Shown here piece by piece: positions 19,052-29,000 of a DNA stretch of 64,000 nt. The DNA is from Lacisediminimonas profundi (GTDB lineage: Bacteria; Pseudomonadota; Gammaproteobacteria; Burkholderiales; Burkholderiaceae_D), in NCBI RefSeq assembly GCF_008831265.1, contig NZ_VTTH01000003.1:1-64000 (forward strand). Reading direction: 5' to 3'. A program made the position numbers and the translations under genes. Positions within the stretch are counted from its first letter, which is position 1; each line of letters opens with the position of its first letter. Under the pieces are notes generated by a model that saw only the letters and a list, made by a program, of their open reading frames with translations, did not search any database and was not told the origin of the DNA.

Positions 19052-19737
19052 ATCAGGGGCGTAAACCGACGCACGCCAGGAACCTCCCTCCCTCTCAAGG
19101 GGAGGGGTGTAGACGGGGAATTCGGGCGGCATGCCGCCCGCCGGCGGAACGGCACAGGCTTGCAAGCCTGTGCGCGTCCTGCAAGGAGGGTGGGGTTGGG
19201 GTCCACCACCCCAATTACGGCGACTCGTAGCCCCGGAGTCAAAAACACAAGCAAGCAAACCATTTAGTCACATCACCAAACTTTTTTTACATTTCTTTAC
19301 CCGAAAGATTGACTACGCAACCAACACCCAACAGAATTGTTGCGTAAGCACAATAGCAAAAAAATAGCAGCAGGGAGTTCCCTCCGGATTGAACCATGAC
19401 ATGCCCCGGGCCTGTCATGTCAACGCAGCAAGCAGCATCGCAAGGACCGACCAAGGCAGCGCCGACTGCCCGCCTCCCGATGTCAGCAGCAGCAAAATCC
19501 TGGCTGACATTCTCTGCTGACCATCAGAGCGACCAAAGTCGCCACCTACAGCATTCCAACGACATCTGGATCGAAGGGCAATGAACAGGCCATGATCAGC
19601 GATTGCGTAGTCGCGACCGAAAGCCAGCACGGCACCAGCGCAACGCGCGCGGTGCCTGGCTTGGCCGTGCCTTCATCGCTGCCAATGTCCTCCCCAGACG
19701 TTCACCCATCAACGCATCTCACCCGAAATTAAAAACA
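19052..19737. promoter_or_regulatory. Long intergenic region with palindromes and candidate operator before the TolC-like gene
   Basis: I see no gene in these 686 bases. They hold a perfect 18-bp palindrome CGGGCGGCATGCCGCCCG (19123-19140), a perfect 20-bp palindrome CACAGGCTTGCAAGCCTGTG (19153-19172) and a hairpin at 19395-19419 around CATGACA/TGTCATG. An 8-bp inverted repeat TACGCAAC (19314-19321) / GTTGCGTA (19339-19346) lies in AT-rich DNA that looks like a promoter region. The two adjacent GC palindromes may end or attenuate transcription from the exporter genes. The AT-rich part may restart it for the outer-membrane gene. Confidence 0.45.
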
Positions 19738-20985
19738 GTGAAGAACCTGCTAACCGCCTGCGCGCTCGCCGTCTCCGCCGCCTTCGTCTCCACAAATGCC
19801 AGCGCGCTTGATCTGGTCGAAGCCTACCAGCGTGCCCGTACCTATGACCCGCAGTTCCAGGGGGCCGTCGCCGAACGCGACGCCGGCCAATTCGGTGCGT
19901 CCCAGGCAAAGTCGGCCTACTACCCCGAGGCGAGCTACTCGCGCAGCCAGTTGCAGACGCAAAGCACACCCGTTCAAACCATCACCATCACCCAACCGGT
20001 GCTGAGCATGGACCGCTACGCCACCTTGCGGCAGGCCGAGCCAAGGGCCAACTTCGCGAACGCCACCTTCCAGGCCCGCGAGCAGGAACTCTCCCAACGT
20101 GTACTGAAAGCCGTTACAGAACTGATTCGTGCCCGTGAAGCGGCAGTCCTGAACGAAGCCAAGATCAGCAATTTCGAACGCCAGTCCGCCCGCGCCAAGC
20201 GACTGTTTGAACTGGGCCAGGGCACCATCACCGACCTGCGCGACATCCAGGTCAAGTTCGAGCAGGCAAAGGCCAACCAGATCAACCTGCTGGTCGCCCG
20301 CAGCGCCGCGGAACGTGTGTTCACTTCGCTGACCGGCGTGGTGCCGGCGAAAACAGACTTCAATCTGCCGACCAATCATTTCCCGGTTCCGCTGCCGGCG
20401 CTCGATGAGTTCAAGACCCAGCTCGAACAGAACAATCCCCAACTCACCGCCAGCCGGCAGACCGAGCGCATCAGTGAACTGGAAGCGCAGCGGGTAAAGG
20501 GAAGCATGTATCCGACCGTGTCGATGGCGCATTCCCGTTCCAGTTACAGCGGCACCACCATCAACAACACCGGCTTTACGGTGTCCTTGCCACTGAACGC
20601 CGGAAATTACTACTCCAGCGGTTCGGCTTCCGCGAATGCGGTCAAGGCAAAGGAAGAGCGCCGCCTGGCTGAAGAAAAGGCCCGGGTCGAACTGGAGCGC
20701 CTGCATGGCCTGGTGGCCGCCGGTCAGGACGCCATCAAGATCAAGCGGTCCGCGATCGACTCCGCTGAACTGTCGGTAGAGGCAAACCAGAAAAGCTACG
20801 ACGCCGGCGTGCGCAGCAACATCGACGTCGTCAACAGCATCCAGGTGCTGTTCGAGGTGAAGAACGACTATGTGCAGGCCATTACCCAGCAGGCCGAGAA
20901 CTTCATGAGCTTGCTGATGCTGGCCGGCCGCGAGCCCGGACCGGCGCTGGGCGAGACCGACAAATTCATGCTGGGCAAACGCTAA
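19738..20985 (+). CDS. TolC-family outer-membrane channel of type I secretion
   Basis: The 415-residue protein has a signal peptide (about 23 residues, ending 'VSTNASA') followed by 'LDLVEAYQRARTYDPQF', the usual TolC opening. Two long coiled-coil halves follow, including 'RAKRLFELGQGTITDLRDIQ' and 'SYDAGVRSNIDVVNSIQVL', the duplicated motif of the family. I choose GTG 19738 because it gives a proper signal peptide; the frame stays open further upstream from a TTG at 19603 without one. It completes the tripartite exporter, although 686 bp separate it from the adaptor gene. Confidence 0.9.
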   Translation: MKNLLTACALAVSAAFVSTNASALDLVEAYQRARTYDPQFQGAVAERDAGQFGASQAKSAYYPEASYSRSQLQTQSTPVQTITITQPVLSMDRYATLRQAEPRANFANATFQAREQELSQRVLKAVTELIRAREAAVLNEAKISNFERQSARAKRLFELGQGTITDLRDIQVKFEQAKANQINLLVARSAAERVFTSLTGVVPAKTDFNLPTNHFPVPLPALDEFKTQLEQNNPQLTASRQTERISELEAQRVKGSMYPTVSMAHSRSSYSGTTINNTGFTVSLPLNAGNYYSSGSASANAVKAKEERRLAEEKARVELERLHGLVAAGQDAIKIKRSAIDSAELSVEANQKSYDAGVRSNIDVVNSIQVLFEVKNDYVQAITQQAENFMSLLMLAGREPGPALGETDKFMLGKR

Positions 20986-21012
20986 AGGCAACCCGAATAA
21001 ACCAGGCACCAG

Positions 21013-22140
21013 ATGCTGGCACCGCGCTTGCATGCTGTAGCGGACCCGCGATCCATGGCGAATATGAAAACCTCCACCAAGCGCGCTGAACTGGCTAAAG
21101 CGACCCCGGAAACTCGTTCCGGTAGCCGTCTGCGCTCGCCCGCGCCCAAGGAAAAGGATCGCGCCGGTCCTGCACCGCAGATTCGCCTGTTCCAGTACTT
21201 CAACCTGCCGGAGCAAAGGCCGTTTCTCGACCCCGGTTTCGAAGCCCTGGACAACATCGGGCATGACGCTCCCCTGGCTGCGCTCGATGTCCTGACCCGC
21301 CAGGCGCAACGCGCCGAGCTGACACAGGCATCGCTCTGGGGTGCACTATCCTGGGATTTTGGCGAGACCACCGGGATGACCGCGCAGGAATTGCGCCAGC
21401 AGATAGCCGGCAACCCCGGCCATGACGCTTACTTCATCTATCCCCACCCGCAAATTGAAGCGCTGTATCAAAACGTCTGGCAGCACGGCGAGACCCTGCA
21501 GCCGCATTTTCTTGCCCTGAGCAAGGAATTTTTCAGGGCCGCGAAGCTGCCGGTGGACCTTCTGAAAACCCTGCAGCCCCCGCGTCTTTTCGGCACAACC
21601 GACTGCGTGCTGGCGACGCCTGCATTCTGGAACAGCTACCTCGCCTGGATCAGCATGGCGCTCAAGCTGGCAGAAAAGAACATGCCGCCCGCTGCCTTCG
21701 ACATGCTTTATTCGTCCGCGCCAGATGAACAGACCGGGCGGGCGACCGCGCCGTGCATACGGCTCATCGTGGAGCGGCTTCTTTCAGTCTATTTGCACAG
21801 CGATGAAGGCCGCCAGTTCAAGGCCTGCAAGCTCGTTCCCGCCAACCCGCCAGCACCCCCCGATGTGCATTTGCGGCTGCTGGCCGACATGCGGCGCGTC
21901 GCTTGCCAGTCCAGGTCGACATGGCTGGCCTCGTGCTGGGCAAACTACCGCGACCTGTATTGCGCCGAGAGGTTCGGTGCAGCCTGGGCCAGCAAGCACC
22001 TGAAGCCCTTTGCCGCGAATGAAGTCATATTCCCGTCAAATGAAGCGGACATAATATCTACCGTTTCAACTTCCACTCCTACCGCCGCGATCATCGGACA
22101 GCCACAGTTGCCCGCTGCTGCATTCGGGGTACCCGCATGA
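21013..22140 (+). CDS. Protein of unknown function in the glycan/secretion locus
   Basis: I do not recognise this 375-residue soluble protein with confidence. It has a basic N terminus, then 'APQIRLFQYFNLPEQRPFLDPGF' in the first fifth. The mid-section ('YFIYPHPQIEALYQNVW', 'TDCVLATPAFWNSYLAWI', 'CIRLIVERLLSVYLHS') resembles patterns of sugar-locus proteins whose 'ERLLSxYL' ending is shared with some DUF4422-type glycosyltransferases. No signal peptide or membrane helix is seen. Several Met codons lie near the N terminus (21013, 21055, 21064) and none has a good ribosome site, so the start is uncertain. Its stop overlaps the next GT4 start (ATGA), indicating one operon and a shared glycan role. 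Confidence 0.7.
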   Translation: MLAPRLHAVADPRSMANMKTSTKRAELAKATPETRSGSRLRSPAPKEKDRAGPAPQIRLFQYFNLPEQRPFLDPGFEALDNIGHDAPLAALDVLTRQAQRAELTQASLWGALSWDFGETTGMTAQELRQQIAGNPGHDAYFIYPHPQIEALYQNVWQHGETLQPHFLALSKEFFRAAKLPVDLLKTLQPPRLFGTTDCVLATPAFWNSYLAWISMALKLAEKNMPPAAFDMLYSSAPDEQTGRATAPCIRLIVERLLSVYLHSDEGRQFKACKLVPANPPAPPDVHLRLLADMRRVACQSRSTWLASCWANYRDLYCAERFGAAWASKHLKPFAANEVIFPSNEADIISTVSTSTPTAAIIGQPQLPAAAFGVPA

Positions 22141-24119
22141 AAGCAGCGATCAAGACCCCGATCGACCAGCTGAACGACCTGCTGGATCGAACAGCAGCTG
22201 AGCATGTTCGTGAGCGCTGGCGCGGCTATTTCGAGCCCGTGCCCGGCCTGTCCGAAGGTTTGCCGGTGCCGATCTTCGGCATCATGGTGTTGATATGGCA
22301 GTTGCGCGAAAAGGAGTTGAAGCAAAAATATCCGCTCGATGATGCAGGGAGCCGGCTCGATTTCATCGCATGGTGCCTGGTCCACGGCGGCCGCGAATAC
22401 CAGTCGCTGCGCGAGGCAGATGCCTTCTGGGAAGCGCTGGGCAAGCCCGCCAGCTTTCCCGGTGGCCCGCTGCCGTCCGACGACCCCGGCCACGGCATCT
22501 CCTGGCTGATGGTGCTGCTGCTGCGCCAGCGCGGCGACCTGAGCATCGACCTGTCCACGGTGCAGGGCCGCAAGCAATTGCTGGCGTGGTACATCCTGCA
22601 CGGCCAAAAGGAACTGCCGTTCGTCCAGCGGCCGTTCCAGCCATGGCAGACCGATTACCTGTTCGCCGAATCAGGCATGCCTGGCCTCAATCGCCTGCAC
22701 CTGCTGATGTACCAGGCAATTCCCCATGTCCAGAAGTCATTTCCTTTGCCGGCCGCGCGCCAGCAATACCTGGGCTGGCTGCGGAACTACCTTTGCGTCG
22801 ACACCAAGCTGGTAAAAAATCTCTGTGCACAGTGGGCCAGCATAGACAGCGCCACCGGCATCGACCGGCATTCCCTGCCCGATGTGGCCCAGGATCCGGC
22901 CGCCCGGGCGCCGGGCGTCAATGTCATCGGCTATATCCACGGCCAGTTGGGCATAGGCGAAGATGCGCGCATGGCCGCCAGGTCGCTGCTGTCCACCACC
23001 GTGCCGTTCACCCTGATCGACTTCCCGCCAGGGAAGGAAATTCCGCAGAACGATCGCAGCATGGCGGCGCATGTCACGCCGGACGGCGCTTATTCCACCA
23101 ACCTGTTCTGCCTGACGGCGCTGGAGCAGGGCAGATGTTTTGCCGAGCGCGGGATCAAGCAGATCGAAGGCCGCTACAACATCGGTTACTGGCCGTGGGA
23201 GCTGCCGAAATTCCCCACCCAGTGGCGCCATCTCATTTCCCTGGTTGACGAGATCTGGGTGGCAAGCGAGCACATCCGCAAGGGACTCGATGGCGACAGC
23301 CTGGTACCGGTGCCAGTGCCAGTACGCGTGATGCCGATGGCCGTGGAAATGACCGAAGTCAGCCACAAGAACCGCAGCGACTTCGGCCTGCCGCCAAAAG
23401 CAAAGCTGTTCATTTTCGCGTTCGACCTGCAGTCCTCCGCGAAGCGAAAAAATCCGATTGCCTGCGTGACGGCATTCAGGAAAGCATTTCCGTTGAAAGG
23501 CAAGAAGGCGCTCGGCGCTGAGCAAGTTGGCCTGGTGGTCAAGGTGCATCCACTGGACCAGCACGACGCCGACTGGGAAATGCTCAAGCAACTCCAGGCA
23601 GAAGACCCACGCATCCACCTGATGGACCAGACACTATCCAAGGCCGATCTGATGGCCTTGTACAAGGCCTGTGACTGCTTCGTCTCCTTGCACAGGGCAG
23701 AGGGCTTTGGCCGCGGTATTGCTGAAGCCATGCTGCTGGGTAAACCGGTCATCACGACCGGGTTCTCCGGCAATCTGGAATTTACCAACGAGAACAACGC
23801 ACTGCTGGTGAAGCACACGTTGATTCCGGTTGCCGCCGGCGACTATCTGCACGGCGAAGGGCAAGTCTGGGCAGATGCAGACGTCACTCATGCAGCGGCG
23901 CAGATGCTGCTGGTCGTGAACGAAACCAGATCCGTCGAGCAGCTTGCCGCCCGAGGCCATGAAACCGTCGCGACAAATCATGACGTCAAGCGTGTCGGCA
24001 AACAATACGAGGCCGTGCTGCGCAAGACAGGCGCATTTGCTGCGCCGTCGGCCACATCGGAAAAGTCAGCGCCCAGCCCGCGCAAGCCGTCGCGGCGGCG
24101 CGTCGCGCTGACCGACTGA
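22137..24119 (+). CDS. GT4-type (GT-B) glycosyltransferase with N-terminal extension
   Basis: The 660-residue protein has an extra N-terminal ~260 residues of helical character with no domain I know. Its glycosyltransferase begins near 'GVNVIGYIHGQLGIGEDARM' and includes 'GYWPWELPKFPTQW', 'DEIWVASEHIRKGL' and the GT4 nucleotide-sugar motif 'CDCFVSLHRAEGFGRGIAEA', where the E-x7-E pair sits. A second gene (58003-59085) is clearly related in its catalytic part. It uses an activated sugar, donor unknown, and has no membrane helix. Its ATG overlaps the previous stop. A 42-bp gap precedes the TPR gene. Confidence 0.88.
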   Translation: MKAAIKTPIDQLNDLLDRTAAEHVRERWRGYFEPVPGLSEGLPVPIFGIMVLIWQLREKELKQKYPLDDAGSRLDFIAWCLVHGGREYQSLREADAFWEALGKPASFPGGPLPSDDPGHGISWLMVLLLRQRGDLSIDLSTVQGRKQLLAWYILHGQKELPFVQRPFQPWQTDYLFAESGMPGLNRLHLLMYQAIPHVQKSFPLPAARQQYLGWLRNYLCVDTKLVKNLCAQWASIDSATGIDRHSLPDVAQDPAARAPGVNVIGYIHGQLGIGEDARMAARSLLSTTVPFTLIDFPPGKEIPQNDRSMAAHVTPDGAYSTNLFCLTALEQGRCFAERGIKQIEGRYNIGYWPWELPKFPTQWRHLISLVDEIWVASEHIRKGLDGDSLVPVPVPVRVMPMAVEMTEVSHKNRSDFGLPPKAKLFIFAFDLQSSAKRKNPIACVTAFRKAFPLKGKKALGAEQVGLVVKVHPLDQHDADWEMLKQLQAEDPRIHLMDQTLSKADLMALYKACDCFVSLHRAEGFGRGIAEAMLLGKPVITTGFSGNLEFTNENNALLVKHTLIPVAAGDYLHGEGQVWADADVTHAAAQMLLVVNETRSVEQLAARGHETVATNHDVKRVGKQYEAVLRKTGAFAAPSATSEKSAPSPRKPSRRRVALTD

Positions 24120-24161
24120 TCGCCATCGAACAACCAATCGACCATATTCAAGATTCAGTCC

Positions 24162-26036
24162 ATGTCCACTCTCAAGACTAGCGCAAAGCCGAAGCCTGCT
24201 CCTGCTGTAAAGGCTGCCCAGTCCAGCAAAGCACCGTCAAGTAAACCCACGGCCACGGCCACGAAAGTTGCCCGTAAGGTGCCGGCGGCTCCTTCGGCCG
24301 TGACGAAAGCGGCAGCCAAGGCAACTGAAGCGAAGCCTGCCGCAAAGTCAGCGGCTAAGTCAGCGGCTAAGTCAGCGGCAAAAACCCCAGTACGCGAGCT
24401 GCCGCAGCAAGTTGCGCAAGATATCCTGGCCCAGTCGATTCCCAAGGCATTCCTGGCGCTGGCTGTGGACGCCGGAATTTTCCTGCTCGGCGCGCTGCCC
24501 GAACGCGCCTCGAAAATCACCGGCCTCGGATACTTCAAAGCGGACAGCGACACCCTGGAACTCTGCTGCGTACCTGCGAAAGGCGGCGTGCTGCAGGTCG
24601 ACACTGCGCCGTTCACCAAGATTGGAAAGAACGAAAAAGATGAGCAGGAAGTTCCCCGCGAACAAAAATACCTGGCCTTCCTTCCCATTCCCGCCAAGCT
24701 GCTTGAGCAAGCCTCGTCCCTGCACTTTGGTGTAGTGCAGGAGGACGGACTGCTGACGCGATTCCCTATCGACGTCATCCGCCTGCAAGCGCTGGCAGGC
24801 CCGATGCGCGAAAGCGTGATGCGCGAGTACCGCCACCTCTTCGCCCCTGCAGTCAGCGCCATGCTTCCGCCGGAGCACCCGCTGAAGAAGGCTGGCGCCA
24901 GTCCCGCCGCGTTAGCAGCCACACCGGCAGCCGCCAAACCTTCAGCCGCCGCCCCTGCAACAGCAGCGCCCGCCAAAGCGGCCAAGCCCGCAGCCACCGC
25001 AGCCACCGCTGCCGCGCCCAGGCAGCAGGGCTTTTTTGACGAGGTTGTGGAAGGCCGCGCAGAGGGATGGGCCTTCGACCCTGCCAATCCCAAGCAACGC
25101 CTGATTGTCGAGATCATGGAAGGCAAGCGTGTGGTCGCGCGCGGAATCGCCGATCGCTTCCGCGACGACCTGCTCAACGCCGGGATAGGCGATGGCCGTT
25201 ATTGCTACAAGCTGCCGGTTTCGTACGAACTGCGTGACGGCAAGCCCCACAAGCTGACCGCTCGCGTTGCGCGAACGGGGCAGGCACTGCAGGTCAAGGG
25301 CGGAGGCGACAGCCATTCGTTCGAACTTCCACCAGTCGACACCAGCGAGTTCGACCTGATTCCGTCCAACGTCGCCCTCCAGTTGGCAGTGGCGCTTGCA
25401 GGCGGTCTGAAGGATCCGGAGGTTCAGAAAGAACTGGTGCTGGCATTCGGGAACGCCAATCTTGCATTGGACATGCGCGAACTTACCGAAGCAGCCCGGG
25501 GCTTTCTCGACTTGCTGCCGAAGTTTGGCGAGCAGCCGCTGTTCTTTTGCAAGCTAGCGGAAACCTACCTGCTTGCTGGCCGCAACCAGGATGCAGTGCG
25601 CGCCTATCAGAAAGCCATAGAGTGCGGCGCCGACTTCGGGTGGAGCTGGCTGGGACTAGGCGGCGCGCAGCGCCTGCTGGAAGCGTGGCCTGAAGCAGAA
25701 GCAGCCTACCGCAAGAGCGCGGACCTGATGCCGCAACTGGCGCAGGCGAAGGCCCGGCTGGCAGACGTGCGCTCGCGGTCAAACAAGACGCAGGCACAGT
25801 CGCTGATGAAGGAAGGAAAGCCCGAGCAAGCAGTGGCCATGCTTAAAGCTTATCTGCTGCATAGCCCGGACGACGAAGATGGCTGGAACTTGCTGGAGCA
25901 GGCCCTTTGCGCGCCAGTGAAGAATGGCGCGGCCGATCCCCTGGAGGACAAGGAACTTCGAGCATTCGAGGCAGCACGCCAAATGCTGGACCTCGTGCTG
26001 GACGCCGCTGAAGCGATGACAGGAACCCGCAAATGA
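24162..26036 (+). CDS. TPR protein with histone-H1-like Lys/Ala-rich N terminus
   Basis: The 624-residue protein has three parts. Residues 1-75 are Lys/Ala/Pro-rich and include three direct SAAK units encoded by repeated GCGGCTAAGTCA. A middle region (~290-390) has 'EGRAEGWAFDPANPKQ' and 'RFRDDLLNAGIGDGRYCYKL', a small beta-rich module I associate with bacterial glycan-locus proteins. The C-terminal tetratricopeptide repeats lie around 'AETYLLAGRNQDAVRAYQKA' and 'EAWPEAEAAYRKSADLMP'. An Ala/Pro linker separates the first two parts. It probably acts as a cytoplasmic scaffold for the glycosylation enzymes. The stop overlaps the next start by 4 nt. Confidence 0.75.
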   Translation: MSTLKTSAKPKPAPAVKAAQSSKAPSSKPTATATKVARKVPAAPSAVTKAAAKATEAKPAAKSAAKSAAKSAAKTPVRELPQQVAQDILAQSIPKAFLALAVDAGIFLLGALPERASKITGLGYFKADSDTLELCCVPAKGGVLQVDTAPFTKIGKNEKDEQEVPREQKYLAFLPIPAKLLEQASSLHFGVVQEDGLLTRFPIDVIRLQALAGPMRESVMREYRHLFAPAVSAMLPPEHPLKKAGASPAALAATPAAAKPSAAAPATAAPAKAAKPAATAATAAAPRQQGFFDEVVEGRAEGWAFDPANPKQRLIVEIMEGKRVVARGIADRFRDDLLNAGIGDGRYCYKLPVSYELRDGKPHKLTARVARTGQALQVKGGGDSHSFELPPVDTSEFDLIPSNVALQLAVALAGGLKDPEVQKELVLAFGNANLALDMRELTEAARGFLDLLPKFGEQPLFFCKLAETYLLAGRNQDAVRAYQKAIECGADFGWSWLGLGGAQRLLEAWPEAEAAYRKSADLMPQLAQAKARLADVRSRSNKTQAQSLMKEGKPEQAVAMLKAYLLHSPDDEDGWNLLEQALCAPVKNGAADPLEDKELRAFEAARQMLDLVLDAAEAMTGTRK

Positions 26037-29000
26037 AGCGACTGCTGCAGTTGTTGCACACCGAAGGCACCGCCAGGTTCGATGCGATTGTCTTCGCCGG
26101 CGCCGGAGCAGGAACAGAACTGCCGGACTTGCGCAAGCTGGCGCCCGGCCGGATGCTGCTGATCGAACCCAATGCACAACTGGCCTCTGCACTTCGCCGC
26201 AAGCTCGATGGTGCTCGCGGTGAAGAGTTGCTGGAAGCGGCACTAGCGCCCCAGTCGGGCGAGGGCGCCATGAAGGTGTTCAACAACGCACGGGCAAACA
26301 GCTTGCTGCGCGGCCAAGGCCTGTTCACCGCATTCCCTAACCTGCGGCAGACAGCAGAGCTTGCGGTGGACACGAAATCGCTTGACGACGTCCTGCACGC
26401 GTTCCCGCTCGACAGCCAGGCGCAGAACCTGTTGATTCTGGATATCGCAGGATTGGAAGGCGAAATATTGTCGACCGCCGGTGGGCCGGTGCTCGAACAA
26501 TTCAGCCATCTCGCCGTACTCACCTCCGAATTTTCCTTGTACGAATCCGGGGCAACGGAAGCCTCGGTCGCGGCACAGATGGCTACGCTAGGGTTTGCCC
26601 TGCAGGCGGCCGACCAGACTGTGCTTCCGCCGTACAAGGCAGTGCTGTACCAGCGCGATGACGTCCTGGTGACGCAGCGTCGCCAGCAGAGGCATATCGA
26701 GGAACAGCAAGGACAGATCGAAGCGCTGCAGCAGCAGCTTCGCGATGAGCAACAACAGAGCGCATCGCTGGCCAGCAGTCGCGAAGAGCTGGCAAGCAAG
26801 GTCGAGGCGCTTTCCAGCGACCGGGACAGCCAGGCAAAACTGGTATCCGAGCAGCAGGGCCGGGTAGACGAGTTACTCGCTGCCAGCGAGCGCCAGGCAA
26901 ACCTGCTGCGGGAATACGAAGACACGAACGCAACCCTGAGTGCCAGATCCGACGAGCAAACCCGGCTCTTCAAGGAGTCACGGGCACGTCTGGAAGAGGA
27001 AGTGCATGCCCGTGCGGAGCAAGGCAAGGCGATGGCCGGGCTCAAGGACGAGTTGCAGTTGCTCACGCAGCAAGGTGAAGAACAAGCCGCGCTTGCCCAG
27101 CAGCGTCAGAAGCGGATCGACGAGTTGTCACTGGCCCATGATGGCAAAGCGGGACTGGCAAACGATCTGCAGAAGCAACTCGCCGAGTTGAATCAGAAGC
27201 TTACCGAGCAAGCGACTCAGCTTGCTGGCGATCAGCAGCGTTTGGCAGAAGCATTGAAAGCCGGCGATGCGCAAGCGAAGCAGGCGTCAGAGCTGAAGAT
27301 CCAGGTTGACGCGTTGACGAAGGCGCGCGACGAGCAGACGAAGCTCGCCGCAGATCGCAAGGCCCAGATTGATACCTTGACCATAGCAGGCGAAGAGCAG
27401 GTCAAGCTTGTCGAAGTTCTGAAGACGCAGAGCACTGCCCTGACGGCAGCGCGCGACCAGCAGGCCAAACTGGCAGGCGAGTTGAAGACTCAGGTCGACG
27501 CCTTGACGAAGGCAAGGGACGAGCAGGCGAAGCTCGCCGCAGATCGCAAGGCCCAGACTGATACGTTGACCAAAGCAGGCGAAGAGCACGCCAAGCTTGT
27601 CGAAGATCTGAAGGCCCAGGGCACTACCCTGACGGCAGCGCGAGACCAGCAGGCCAAACTGGCAGGCGAGTTGAAGACTCAAGTCGACGCGTTGACGACG
27701 GCGCGGGACGAGCAGACAAAGCTGGCAGCGGATCGGAAAGCCCAGATTGATGCGTTGACCAAAGCCCGTGACGATCAGGCAAAAGTTGTCGAGGACCTGA
27801 AGACGCAGGGCACAGCCTTGACGGCAGCGCGTGACCAGCAAACCAAACTGGCCGCAGAACTGAAGGCCCAGGTCGACGCCCTGACGAAGACGCGCGACGA
27901 GCAGACGAAGCTGGCAGCGGATCGGAAAATTCAGATCGATGCGTTGACCAAAGCGCGTGACGACCAAACGAAAGTCGTTGAAGACCTGAAAACGCAGGGC
28001 ACAGCCTTGGCGGCGGCACGGGACCAGCAAGCCAAATTGGCCGCAGAACTGAAGGCGCAGGTCGACACGCTGACGAAGGCGCGCGACGAGCAGACCAAGC
28101 TGGCAGCGGATCGGCAGGTTCAGATCGATGCGTTGACCAAAGCGCGTGACGAGCAGGTGAAAGTCGTCGACGACATGAAGACGCAGGCCACAGCCGTGAC
28201 GGCGGCGCGGGACCAGCAAGCAAAACTGGCAGCGGATCTGAAGGTACAGGTCGACGCGCTGACAAAGACGCGCGACGAGCAGACCAAGCTGGCGACGGAT
28301 CGGAAGATTCAGATCGATACATTGACCAAAGCGCGTGACGAGCAGGTGAAAGTCGTCGAAGAGCTGACGGCGCAGGGCACAGCCTTGACGGCGGCACGGG
28401 ACCAGCAAGCCAAGCTGGCAGCAGACCTGAAGGTCCAGGTCGACGCGCTGACGAAGACGCGCGACGAGCAGACCAAGCTGGCAGCGGATCGAAAAGTTCA
28501 GATCGATGCGTTGACCAAAGCGCGTGACGATCAAACGAAAGTCGTTGAAGAGCTGACGGCGCAGGGCACAGCCTTGACGGCGGCACGGGACCAGCAAGCC
28601 AAGCTGGCAGCAGAACTGAAGGTCCAGGTCGACACGCTGACCAAGACGCGTGACGAGCAGACCAAGCTGGCGACGGATCGGAAGGTTCAGATAGATACAT
28701 TGACCAAAGCGCGCGATGAGCAGGTGAAGGCCGTCGAAGAACTGAAGGCGCAGGGCGCAGCCTTGACGACAGCGCGCGACCAGCAAACCAAGCTGGCAGC
28801 AGAATTGAGGGCGCAGGTCGACACGCTGACCAACACGCTAGACGAACAGACCAAGCTGGCGCATGCGGGCCAATCGGAGCTCAGCCGGATCGCGGCCACT
28901 TTGGCAGAACGCGAGACCACGCTGAGTGACGTCAAGGCCACTAACGCCGACCTGCAGGCACGTCAGGCGATGCTGAACGACGAGTTGGTGCGGGCCGAAG

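Noticed and set aside
27287-28786. 500-codon minus-strand frame opposite the coiled-coil repeats
   Set aside because: Its repeats only mirror the 189-bp units of the plus-strand coiled-coil gene.
27305-28867. 189-bp repeats as a CRISPR or satellite array
   Set aside because: The repeats are in frame, three codon-blocks long and encode a continuous heptad pattern.
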